Source of the DNA: a candidate division FCPU426 bacterium
Lineage (GTDB): Bacteria > Oederibacteriota > PGYV01 > Palsa-1178
Assembly (NCBI GenBank): GCA_003167475.1
Contig: PMTB01000231.1
Location: 1 to 8,908, forward strand
Direction: 5' to 3'
Length of the DNA stretch: 8,908 nt
The position numbers and the translations under genes were made by a program. This document shows, piece by piece, positions 1-6,350 of this stretch; positions within the stretch are counted from its first letter, which is position 1; every line of letters starts with the position of its first letter. Under the pieces are notes generated by a model. That model made no database searches. It saw only the letters and a list, made by a program, of their open reading frames with translations, and was not told where the DNA came from.

Positions 1-1
1 A

Positions 2-631
2 GCCGCTGTTATTAAGGAGTGTTATTCTGCCGGCGCGAAAAAAGTATTTGTTTTTGACCATACCTGCGACAACTGGACCAGCACTTACGCGACATCCGGC
101 ATAGAGGCGGCGGTAAAGTCGGCCAAGGGTGTCATCGCGCCCGGGGATAAAAAGGAAAATTATAAGCAGCATAATATACCCGGCGGGAAAGTCATCAAAA
201 CCGCAGAGGTACACGAGCTTATTACGGATTGTGACGTGTTTATAAATGTGCCCATTTTAAAAAGCCATGGTACCACAAAAGTCACAATCGGCTTGAAAAA
301 CAACATGGGCATCATTTGGAACCGCGGGGCGTGGCACACCAATGACATACACCAGTGCATAGCCGACTTCGCTGCTTTCAGAAAGCCGGATCTCACCATA
401 GTCGACGCGTACAGGGTCATGACCCGCAACGGGCCCAGGGGCGTTTCTGTGGAGGATGTGGTGGAGATGGGGAGCCAGATACTCTCGCGCGACCCCGTGG
501 CCGCGGACGCGGCAGCCGCGAAGATATTCGGGGTGGAGCCGAAGGATATAGGATACATCAGGCTCGCGCATGAAAAGGGCGTGGGGAACATGAACTTAAG
601 CGAACTCAACATAAAGAAGATATATCTCTGA
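2..631 (+). CDS. DUF362 domain protein, C-terminal part (5' end outside window)
   Basis: The reading frame is open from base 2 to a TGA at 629-631, giving 209 residues of a protein whose start lies left of the window. It carries the DUF362 signature: a DVFINVPILKSHG-type stretch followed by GLKNNMG (about bases 230-310), and later a DPVAADA segment (about 490-515). Proteins with this domain are common in anaerobes, often beside iron-sulfur proteins, and their reaction is not established. No cysteine cluster is seen in the visible part. The stop overlaps the ATG of the next gene (TGATG), so the two are probably translationally coupled and may act together on an electron-transfer task; that is inference. 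The family call is confident, the function unknown. Confidence 0.85.
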   Translation, partial: AAVIKECYSAGAKKVFVFDHTCDNWTSTYATSGIEAAVKSAKGVIAPGDKKENYKQHNIPGGKVIKTAEVHELITDCDVFINVPILKSHGTTKVTIGLKNNMGIIWNRGAWHTNDIHQCIADFAAFRKPDLTIVDAYRVMTRNGPRGVSVEDVVEMGSQILSRDPVAADAAAAKIFGVEPKDIGYIRLAHEKGVGNMNLSELNIKKIYL

Positions 632-2184
632 TGAAAGCTTCCAAACTCAAGGCCGCAAGGGTCATAATCTCGCTGTTGTTTCTCGTCATGTTCTTTTGGG
701 CTTTTATGGCGCTTGTAAAACAAAGCGAGTACTTTACCCACACCATAACCGCTCTCCAGTTCTTCCCGTCGTATGGGGAGTTTATCGTCACCGTTTTTGC
801 CGGCGGAGGCGCCGGTTTCATACTGATCCTTATATTCACGTATTTTTACGGGAGGGCCTACTGCTCGTTCCTATGCCCGCTTGGCGCCATGCAGGATATC
901 GCGATACGGTTCAGGACAAAGACGCTCAAAAAACCGTTTGTGTTTGACAAGCCACTGAACTGGCTTAAGTACGGTGTGCTTGCCGGCACCATAGCGCTTA
1001 TGATAACCGGTTCCGTGAGTATGCTCAGCCTGCTTGACCCGTTTTCGAACTTTGGCAGGATAGTTGCGGATCTTTTCAGGCCGGCTTATATTTACCTGAA
1101 TAACACGGCCGCGTATATTCTCGGAACTTTTGATATTTTTGGCGTGAAGCCCATGAACATGCAATATATAAGCTTGGGAGTCCTGGGCCTGGTATCAGGG
1201 TTTTTTGTCATGATAGTTTTGATGTCCCTGTGGAAAGGAAGGCTTTACTGCAACACCCTTTGTCCTGTAGGCTCGATATTGAGCTTGTTTTCGTCCATAT
1301 CTTTTTTTAAGCTCGGGTTTGTAAGCGAAAGCTGTACTTCCTGCGGGTTGTGCGAGAAGGCATGCAAATCCCAGTGCATAGACTATAAGGCGCAAAAACT
1401 GGACTTTTCCAGGTGTGTGGATTGTTATAACTGCATTGACTCGTGCAAGTTCGGCGCTATAAAGTACATGAAAAAAACACCGGTAAAGCCCGCTGAAACT
1501 TTTGTCCGGGGAAGAAAGAACGCCATCGCTGTTATCGCGGCAGGCACCGGCGTTGCCGTGCTTTATATGACCGGGGCCTCGAAGTTATTCGCCAATATTG
1601 ACTCCGGGCTTTCCGGGCTGGGGCCTGATAATATCATAACGCCCCCGGGGTCCAGGGATGTAAAGCGTTTTACTTCGAAATGCATCGGCTGTCATTTGTG
1701 CGTGACCAATTGCCCGACAAAGGTACTGACACCGGCGTTGATGCAGGGCGGGATAGACGGAATAATGCAGCCAAGGATGGATTATGACGCGTCATACTGC
1801 AATTACAGCTGCAATGTCTGCAGCCACATATGCCCGACAGGCGCGATAATGGCGATTTCAGTTGATGAAAAGAAAGTCACTCAGATAGGCAAAGCGAAAT
1901 TCCTGGAGAACAACTGCGTGGTTAAAACAAAGAATACGCAGTGCACCATATGCAACGAGTACTGCCCGACAAAAGCCGCGTCCATGGTGCCCTTCGGCAG
2001 CCACGGGCTCATGATACCGAAGGTGATAGACGACCTGTGCATAGGTTGCGGCGCGTGCGAGCACGTGTGCCCGGCCAGGCCGAAAAAAGCGATAGTGGTC
2101 CAGTCCAAAATAATCCACGGCACGGCGAGGGTGCCGGACAAGGCAAAGCAGGTCGTGAAGGAAAAAAAGGCGTTCCCGTTTTAG
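631..2184 (+). CDS. Membrane polyferredoxin, NapH-like/NapG-like fusion with six 4Fe-4S motifs
   Basis: The 517-residue protein starts with hydrophobic segments at about residues 11-29, 52-73, 115-135 and 180-200. These bracket two C-x3-CP motifs (C78/C82 and C207/C211), as in NapH/NosR-type quinol-side proteins. Two 4Fe-4S motifs follow (C235/238/241/245 and C262/265/268/272). A further hydrophobic stretch at about 298-314 leads into a NapG/MauM-like half with four more: C351/354/357/361, C390/394/397/401, C429/438/441/445 and C470/473/476/480. It therefore looks like NapH and NapG joined in one chain. The usual NapG Tat signal is reduced to RGRKN just before the internal hydrophobic segment. 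The likely role is moving electrons between the membrane and a soluble or exported partner. No nitrate or nitrous-oxide reductase genes are visible, so the partner is unknown. The start overlaps the DUF362 stop by one base. Confidence 0.88.
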   Translation: MKASKLKAARVIISLLFLVMFFWAFMALVKQSEYFTHTITALQFFPSYGEFIVTVFAGGGAGFILILIFTYFYGRAYCSFLCPLGAMQDIAIRFRTKTLKKPFVFDKPLNWLKYGVLAGTIALMITGSVSMLSLLDPFSNFGRIVADLFRPAYIYLNNTAAYILGTFDIFGVKPMNMQYISLGVLGLVSGFFVMIVLMSLWKGRLYCNTLCPVGSILSLFSSISFFKLGFVSESCTSCGLCEKACKSQCIDYKAQKLDFSRCVDCYNCIDSCKFGAIKYMKKTPVKPAETFVRGRKNAIAVIAAGTGVAVLYMTGASKLFANIDSGLSGLGPDNIITPPGSRDVKRFTSKCIGCHLCVTNCPTKVLTPALMQGGIDGIMQPRMDYDASYCNYSCNVCSHICPTGAIMAISVDEKKVTQIGKAKFLENNCVVKTKNTQCTICNEYCPTKAASMVPFGSHGLMIPKVIDDLCIGCGACEHVCPARPKKAIVVQSKIIHGTARVPDKAKQVVKEKKAFPF

Positions 2185-2246
2185 GAATGTGTTAAGATGT
2201 CTAAGGGTTGAAGTTTTTGGCTTAATGTAATGTGGTTTTGAAGGCT

Positions 2247-2410
2247 GTCATTGCGAGGAGGCGAAGTTGTATCATGCCGACGAAGCAATCTCTGTTTCTC
2301 GATAAGCCTTAAGAACGGGCTTTGATTTAAACCAGATTGTCCGCTTACTTTGCTCGGGACTTGATAAGTCATGGCGCTTCGTCGCTGAGAATCTTGTTCC
2401 TCGCAATGAC
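2247..2410. repeat. Dispersed palindromic repeat with 13-bp terminal inverted repeats
   Basis: GTCATTGCGAGGA (2247-2259) is matched exactly by its reverse complement TCCTCGCAATGAC (2398-2410). Inside each arm a GACGAAGC word recurs, direct at 2279-2286 and inverted at about 2375-2383, so each arm is a diverged copy of one motif. From general knowledge this is the widespread intergenic element whose translation gives HCEERSDEAI-like peptides; a minus-strand frame here indeed reads RHCEEQDSQRRSA. It fills most of the 257-base gap between the polyferredoxin and the flavoprotein. It looks like a MITE- or REP-like sequence and has no coding role that can be supported. Confidence 0.8.
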
Positions 2411-2441
2411 GGTTGAAAAAATACAATAACATGGAGAAAAC

Positions 2442-3605
2442 ATGAAAATAATCATCATAGGCAACGGGGCCGCGGGAATAGCGGCGGCTGAGAGCGTCAA
2501 AAAAAAGGACACTTCGATCTCGATCACCATGATAAGCAATGAAAAACACCCGCATTATTCCAGGCCGAGGGTCATCGAATTTTTATCCGGCAAGGTCACG
2601 CGGGAACAGATCATTATCAGGAAAAAGGAATTTTATGACACAAACGGCATAAACCTGCTGTACCCGGTTTCAGTGAAAAGGATCGACGTTGTCGCAAAAA
2701 CTGTGGACCTGGACAACGGGTCTGTTGAAAAATACGACAAACTCATAATAGCCGCAGGCGCCTATTCCTTTATCCCGCCGGTGGAAGGCTCAAAGAACCC
2801 GGGCGTATTCGCCCTGCGCACCATAGATGACGCCGAGTCCATCATGGGGTATTCAAAAGATAAAAAAACAGCGGCCGTGATAGGCGGCGGGCTTTTGGGG
2901 ATCGAAGCCGCAATATCGCTCACGGCAAGGGGCCTGCAGACGACAGTTGTGGAATTTTTTGACAGGCTGCTGCCAAGGCAGCTCGATAAGGACGGCGCCG
3001 CGATACTGCGGGCCATGCTGGAGACAAAGGGGCTGAAGTTCATGCTCCCAAAGACGGCTGTATCGATCGCGCCTTCAGGGGACTCATTGACGGTAAACTT
3101 CAAGGATAATACCAGCCTGACAGCGGGCCTGGTAATGTTCTCAAGCGGCATAAGGTGCAACCTTAAAATAATCGATGGCACCGGCATCGCTTCCGACAAA
3201 GGGATAAAGATAAATAATTTCATGGAAACAAACATCCCGGACGTGTACGCATGCGGGGATATCACGGAATATAACGGCATGAATTACGGCATATGGCCCG
3301 CGGCCAGGGAGCAGGGAACAGCGGCCGGGTTGAACGCGGCGGGCGAAAAAACAGAATATAAGGGGAGCGTCATGTCGGCAAAACTGAAAGTGGCCGGTAT
3401 TGACCTGGGTTCCATGGGGAACATAGAAGCTGACGCACAGACAAAGACGTTTACAAAACAATCGGAAGGCATTTTCAAACGGGTGTTCATAAAGGATGGG
3501 AAATTAAGCGGGGCAATACTACTGGGCGACACCGCGGACTATCAAAAACTGCAGGAAATAATGAAAAAGGGCGGGACTGTCGCAAATCCGGAGGAATTGG
3601 TTTAA
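2442..3605 (+). CDS. FAD/NAD(P)-dependent oxidoreductase, NADH:rubredoxin-reductase-like
   Basis: The 387-residue protein belongs to the pyridine-nucleotide-disulfide oxidoreductase superfamily. It has an N-terminal FAD-binding GNGAAG (residues 7-12), a central NAD(P)-binding GGGLLG (148-153) and the second FAD motif ACGDI (270-274). The segment around HYSRPRV (38-44) lacks the active-site cysteine of CoA-disulfide reductases and NADH peroxidases. This favours the NirB-like or NADH:rubredoxin reductase branch, whose clostridial and Pyrococcus members feed electrons to rubredoxin, flavodiiron protein and superoxide reductase. The oxygen-defence genes just downstream fit this job, but the acceptor is inferred. 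The ATG at 2442 follows GGAG (2433-2436) at a five-base spacing. No clear promoter is seen, as the upstream gap is mostly repeat. Confidence 0.82.
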   Translation: MKIIIIGNGAAGIAAAESVKKKDTSISITMISNEKHPHYSRPRVIEFLSGKVTREQIIIRKKEFYDTNGINLLYPVSVKRIDVVAKTVDLDNGSVEKYDKLIIAAGAYSFIPPVEGSKNPGVFALRTIDDAESIMGYSKDKKTAAVIGGGLLGIEAAISLTARGLQTTVVEFFDRLLPRQLDKDGAAILRAMLETKGLKFMLPKTAVSIAPSGDSLTVNFKDNTSLTAGLVMFSSGIRCNLKIIDGTGIASDKGIKINNFMETNIPDVYACGDITEYNGMNYGIWPAAREQGTAAGLNAAGEKTEYKGSVMSAKLKVAGIDLGSMGNIEADAQTKTFTKQSEGIFKRVFIKDGKLSGAILLGDTADYQKLQEIMKKGGTVANPEELV

Positions 3606-3637
3606 TAACAGTATTTGCCGCTGCGTTGGAACAAAGG

Positions 3638-3746
3638 CCGCAACCCTACAGTCCGTAGAATACGGATAAAGGTTGTGGCTACACAGGCAGAACAGTTTGT
3701 CGGGCAGTTGGTATTTGATTTTGTAGCCGCAACCTTTAGGTTGCGG
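3638..3746. repeat. Palindromic intergenic element built from two hairpins
   Basis: The right half is a perfect 9-bp hairpin, CCGCAACCT / AGGTTGCGG, with a TT loop (3727-3746). The left half (3638-3678) pairs CCGCAACC with GGTTGTGG and encloses a second small hairpin, TCCGTA-GAA-TACGGA (3652-3666). The two halves are also inverted relative to each other: bases 3668-3683 match the reverse complement of 3722-3737 at 15 of 16 positions. This nested arrangement is typical of REP- or MITE-like sequences rather than of a terminator, since no T-run follows. Only one copy is visible in the window, so its repeat status is inferred from structure. Confidence 0.65.
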
Positions 3747-3936
3747 ATCTTGTAAGTAAGGTAGGTTTCAATACCCCGTCGTTATCTGATCCTCATATTC
3801 AAAGCCAAGCCCGAACCATGCGGTCAGGGTATAAGAGAATAATGTCAATTTTAAGGGGAAAATGGTCATAGTACAATTTTGTATTTCAATATATTATTGG
3901 TCATGAAAGATGAATGAGCAATAGCAACAAAAAATG

Positions 3937-3965
3937 TTGACAAAGCACAAACCGTATTATAATAT
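3937..3965 (+). promoter_or_regulatory. Predicted sigma70-type promoter of the perR-fprA-dfx operon
   Basis: A perfect TTGACA -35 hexamer lies at 3937-3942. Two overlapping -10 candidates follow: TATAAT at 3958-3963 (15-base spacer) and TAATAT at 3960-3965 (17-base spacer). Transcription would begin near 3970-3975, inside the operator palindrome and about 35 bases before the perR start. The exact -10 is uncertain, but the combination in an AT-rich upstream region is convincing. Confidence 0.7.
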
Positions 3966-3979
3966 TGTAATCATTACAA
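3965..3979. promoter_or_regulatory. PerR/Fur-type operator, perfect 7-1-7 palindrome
   Basis: TTGTAAT-C-ATTACAA is a perfect inverted repeat of 7 bases around a single central base. The known PerR box (TTATAATnATTATAA) has the same 7-1-7 architecture, and this site differs from it only by a symmetric A-to-G change in each half. It sits across the -10 region and presumed start point, 29 bases before a gene encoding a PerR-like protein, so autorepression with peroxide-induced release is the natural reading. No equivalent site was found by eye upstream of the flavoprotein, rubrerythrin or oxidoreductase genes. Confidence 0.8.
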
Positions 3980-4008
3980 AATTGATAAAAGAACAATAAG
4001 GGAGCGCT

Positions 4009-4479
4009 ATGGAACTGACTCTAAAAACGCCAAAAGAGATCGGCGATATGCTAAAGGCAAGGGGCGTCAAACCTTCGGTCATCAGGATAAAGGTAATGCA
4101 GTACCTGCTTGAAAACAGGGTCCATCCCAATGCCGACAGCATCTACAAAGTCCTCCTGAAAGATATCCCGACGCTTTCAAAGACAAGCATATATAACACC
4201 TTAAAGACGTTATCGTCAAAAGGTATGATCCTTGAGGTCATGACAGGCGCCGGCGAGATACGTTTCGACGGGTACCCGGCCAGGCACGGCCATTTTTTGT
4301 GCGTCGAATGCGGCAAGATAATGGATGTGAACCTGGAATGCACGGCATGTAAAATTCCGGATCTGAACGGATGCAAGGTGACGGAGCAGTCGATATATTT
4401 AAAGGGAATCTGCGCGGAGTGCGGCAGCGGGGATAAAAAGAATGGAAAAAAAAGCGGTAAAAGCAAGCAAGGCGCCTGA
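4009..4479 (+). CDS. perR: Peroxide-responsive Fur-family repressor (PerR-like)
   Basis: The 156-residue protein has an N-terminal winged-helix domain (about residues 8-82, with SKTSIYNTLKTL as recognition region) and a C-terminal metal-binding dimerisation domain. All five regulatory-metal ligands of Bacillus subtilis PerR (H37, D85, H91, H93, D104) have counterparts at a constant offset of two: H39, D87, H93, H95 and D106. Aspartate at the last position favours PerR over Fur, which usually has glutamate. Four cysteines, C98/C101 and C135/C138, form the structural zinc site. The lysine- and glycine-rich tail after residue 139 is probably disordered. GGGAG (4000-4004) precedes the ATG by four bases. 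The operator overlapping its promoter suggests autorepression. fprA begins 42 bases downstream in the same direction, so this heads the oxygen-defence operon. A peroxide sensor is more likely than an iron sensor. Confidence 0.86.
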   Translation: MELTLKTPKEIGDMLKARGVKPSVIRIKVMQYLLENRVHPNADSIYKVLLKDIPTLSKTSIYNTLKTLSSKGMILEVMTGAGEIRFDGYPARHGHFLCVECGKIMDVNLECTACKIPDLNGCKVTEQSIYLKGICAECGSGDKKNGKKSGKSKQGA

Positions 4480-4521
4480 CGCGAAAGAAGTTATGGAACA
4501 TACCAATTAGCGGAGGAATAT

Positions 4522-5703
4522 ATGTCAGCCATCAAGATCACGGAAAAGGTTTTTTATGTCGGAGCAAAGCACCCCGAGCGGAGGATATTTGACGAGCTTA
4601 TAAGTCTGCCGGACGGGACAACGTATAATTCCTACCTGGTTACAGGATCTTTAAAAACAGCCCTTATAGACACGGTTGACCCGGCAATGAAGGATTTTCT
4701 TTTTAAGAACCTGAAGAGGGCGGGCGCGGGGAAGATAGATTATATAATTTCAAACCATGCGGAGCAGGACCATTCCGGATGCATACCGTTCGTTCTTCAG
4801 GCCAATCCCGGTGCGAAAGTGGTTACCAATGAAAAATGCGCTGCCATGCTCAAGGATTTTACCATGGTAACGGATGAAAATCTCATGATCATAAAGGACG
4901 GCGATACGCTTTCCCTGGGGGACAAAACCCTTGAATTTATCCTGACGCCCTGGGTCCATTGGCCAGAGACCATGTCCACGTACTTAAGGGAAGATGAAAT
5001 ACTCTTTTCCTGCGATTTGTTCGGGTCACATTATTCACCGTCGGATATCATGGCAGGGGAGCATTTTTACCTCCCGGCAAAGAGGTACTTCGCGGAGATC
5101 ATGTGCCCGTTCCGCAATAACGTCAGGAACAATATCGCGAAACTTGAAAAATTTAAAATAAAGACAATATGCCCGTCGCACGGTTTCGTACACACAAGCC
5201 CCGAAGGCATCATAAATGCTTACAAAAAATGGGCCGCGGATGACGTCAAAAACGAGGTCATCCTGGCTTATGTATCCATGCACGACAGCACGAAGAAGAT
5301 GGCTGAATACCTAAGGGATGCCCTTGAGGAAAAGGGCATTACAGTCAACTACTTTGACATACCGGTTTCAGACCTTGGGGAAATAGCCATGATGATGGTG
5401 GATTCCGCAACGGTAATCATAGGAGGGTCCACGGTCCTGGCCGGCCTGCACCCGGCAGCGCAGAACCTGATATATGTGGCAAACGCGTTAAGGCCGAAGA
5501 CAAAGTTTGTATCATTCATAACGTCATTTGGCTGGGGGGAAAAGGCAAGCGAAGTCATCAAGGCTAACCTGACCAACTTCAAGGCAGAGGTGCTCTCTCC
5601 GGTAATATCAAAGGGCTGGCCCAAGGAAGAACAGTTTAAGGAACTTGACAGGCTGGCAAACGATATCGCGGAAAAACACAGGGCGATCGGCGTCCTGAAA
5701 TAA
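4522..5703 (+). CDS. fprA: Flavodiiron protein (A-type flavoprotein), O2/NO reductase
   Basis: The 393-residue protein has the standard two-domain build. An N-terminal metallo-beta-lactamase-like diiron domain (about 1-240) is followed by a C-terminal flavodoxin domain (about 245-393). Diiron ligands are all visible: H79-x-E81-x-D83-H84, H146 (in WVHWPE), D165 (in SCDLFG) and H220 (in PSHGF). The FMN phosphate loop is SMHDSTKKMA (252-261). The family reduces O2 to water, or NO to N2O, in the cytoplasm using electrons from rubredoxin or coenzyme F420. There is no fused rubredoxin or flavin-reductase domain, so this is the simple class and needs an external donor. GGAGG (4512-4516) lies five bases before the ATG. 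It sits 42 bases after perR and 46 before the superoxide reductase gene, as expected for a PerR-controlled operon. O2 rather than NO as main substrate is inferred from context. Confidence 0.93.
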   Translation: MSAIKITEKVFYVGAKHPERRIFDELISLPDGTTYNSYLVTGSLKTALIDTVDPAMKDFLFKNLKRAGAGKIDYIISNHAEQDHSGCIPFVLQANPGAKVVTNEKCAAMLKDFTMVTDENLMIIKDGDTLSLGDKTLEFILTPWVHWPETMSTYLREDEILFSCDLFGSHYSPSDIMAGEHFYLPAKRYFAEIMCPFRNNVRNNIAKLEKFKIKTICPSHGFVHTSPEGIINAYKKWAADDVKNEVILAYVSMHDSTKKMAEYLRDALEEKGITVNYFDIPVSDLGEIAMMMVDSATVIIGGSTVLAGLHPAAQNLIYVANALRPKTKFVSFITSFGWGEKASEVIKANLTNFKAEVLSPVISKGWPKEEQFKELDRLANDIAEKHRAIGVLK

Positions 5704-5749
5704 TAATGGTCAAAGGAAATAAAAAACGAGGTATGAGGAGGATTTTAAA

Positions 5750-6130
5750 ATGGCAAAGAAACTGGAAATTTACAAATGTTTGAAGTGCGGAAATGTTGTG
5801 GAAGTGCTTGTGGGCGGCGATGGTGAAATGGTTTGCTGCGGCGACCCGATGAAACTGCTCGATGAAAAGAACAAGGAAGGCGCCGGGGAAAAACACCTGC
5901 CTGTGATCGAAAAACAGGGCACGGGTATACTGGTTAAAGTGGGATCCGTACCTCACCCCATGGACGCGGACCACTGGATACAGCTCATCGAAGTCATCAG
6001 GAAAGACGGTAAAATCGGCAGGCAGGACCTGAACCCGGGCGGAAAACCCGAGGCTTATTTCAACATCAAACCCGAGGAAATAACGCAGGTAAGGGCGCTT
6101 TGCAATAAACACGGATTGTGGTCAAAGTAA
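5750..6130 (+). CDS. dfx: Desulfoferrodoxin, class I (2Fe) superoxide reductase
   Basis: The 126-residue protein matches the usual length of the two-iron class. The N-terminal desulforedoxin domain binds a structural iron through C10, C13, C29 and C30 (YKCLKCG and VCCGDPM). The catalytic Fe(His)4Cys site is complete: H49, H69, H75, C118 and H121. The lid residues E47-K48, in EKHLPV, are those known from Desulfovibrio enzymes. It reduces superoxide to hydrogen peroxide without releasing O2, with rubredoxin as usual donor, in the cytoplasm. AGGAGG (5736-5741) lies eight bases before the ATG. It directly follows fprA, and the peroxide it makes is the substrate of the rubrerythrin encoded next. 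Identification is firm. Confidence 0.95.
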   Translation: MAKKLEIYKCLKCGNVVEVLVGGDGEMVCCGDPMKLLDEKNKEGAGEKHLPVIEKQGTGILVKVGSVPHPMDADHWIQLIEVIRKDGKIGRQDLNPGGKPEAYFNIKPEEITQVRALCNKHGLWSK

Positions 6131-6153
6131 ATCGTAAAATCCGATAAAGTTGT

Positions 6154-6298
6154 TAAGCCAAAAGCCAAAAGACAAAAGTAAAGGTTTTAAGGGTTTAAGT
6201 TTTTAGTCAAGGTCTGCGGCTTCGGTTTTATGGGTTTACCTTTATCACTTGAATTACTTTGTTTTACACTTAACTTTTGTCTCTTGGCTTTTGGCTTA
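6154..6298. repeat. Long-armed inverted repeat element, copy 1
   Basis: Arms of 26 bases at 6154-6179 and 6273-6298 are reverse complements at 25 positions. The left arm begins TAAGCCAAAAGCCAAAAGAC and is purine-rich, with two AAGCCAA words. They flank a 93-base loop containing TTAAGGGTTTAAG-type sequence but no recognisable gene. The same left arm, 31 identical bases from 6153 to 6183, recurs at 8739-8769. The element fills most of the 220-base gap between the superoxide reductase and rubrerythrin genes. Its transcript could fold into a long stem, but without a T-run it is not a standard terminator. Whether the operon continues through it is unknown. Confidence 0.8.
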
Positions 6299-6350
6299 AA
6301 CACTTAAGGCCGGGCGATAAAAATATGACAAAATTTCAGGAGGATCTAAT

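Larger units (their letters stand above)
3606..4008. other. 403-base intergenic region before perR
   Basis: The left part (to about 3746) is a palindromic repeat. The middle (about 3750-3870) has no plus-strand gene, but a 33-codon minus-strand frame (3768-3869) runs through it without a visible ribosome binding site. The right part is AT-rich, with a TACAA-TT-TTGTA inverted repeat at 3872-3883 and then the perR promoter and operator. No RNA gene was recognised, and no intrinsic terminator for the upstream flavoprotein gene: the hairpins present lack a T-run. Confidence 0.6.

Noticed and set aside
160..741. Minus-strand 193-residue frame
   Set aside because: Antisense to the DUF362 and polyferredoxin genes, which have clear family motifs; its sequence has no recognisable domain.
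2411..2441. Possible promoter (TTGAAA at 2413, TACAAT at 2422) for the flavoprotein gene
   Set aside because: The two hexamers are only three bases apart, far from the 16-18 base spacing needed.
2181..2555. Minus-strand 124-residue frame across the gap before the flavoprotein gene
   Set aside because: It translates the palindromic repeat (HCEEQDSQRRSA-type peptide) and runs into the flavoprotein gene in antisense; no ribosome binding site or family match.
2442..3605. Assignment of the flavoprotein as CoA-disulfide reductase or NADH peroxidase
   Set aside because: The redox-active cysteine expected near residue 42-43 is absent (HYSRPRV in its place).
3727..3746. Perfect hairpin considered as terminator of the flavoprotein gene
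   Set aside because: It is followed by ATCTTG rather than a T-run, lies 120 bases after the stop, and is part of a larger palindromic element.
4009..4479. Assignment of the regulator as Fur or Zur
   Set aside because: Aspartate at position 106, together with H39, D87, H93 and H95, matches the PerR metal site, and the gene neighbours are peroxide- and oxygen-defence genes rather than metal-uptake genes.
6154..6298. Inverted repeat considered as a CRISPR repeat or terminator
   Set aside because: Only two facing arms with a long loop, no regularly spaced direct repeats, and no T-run after the stem.
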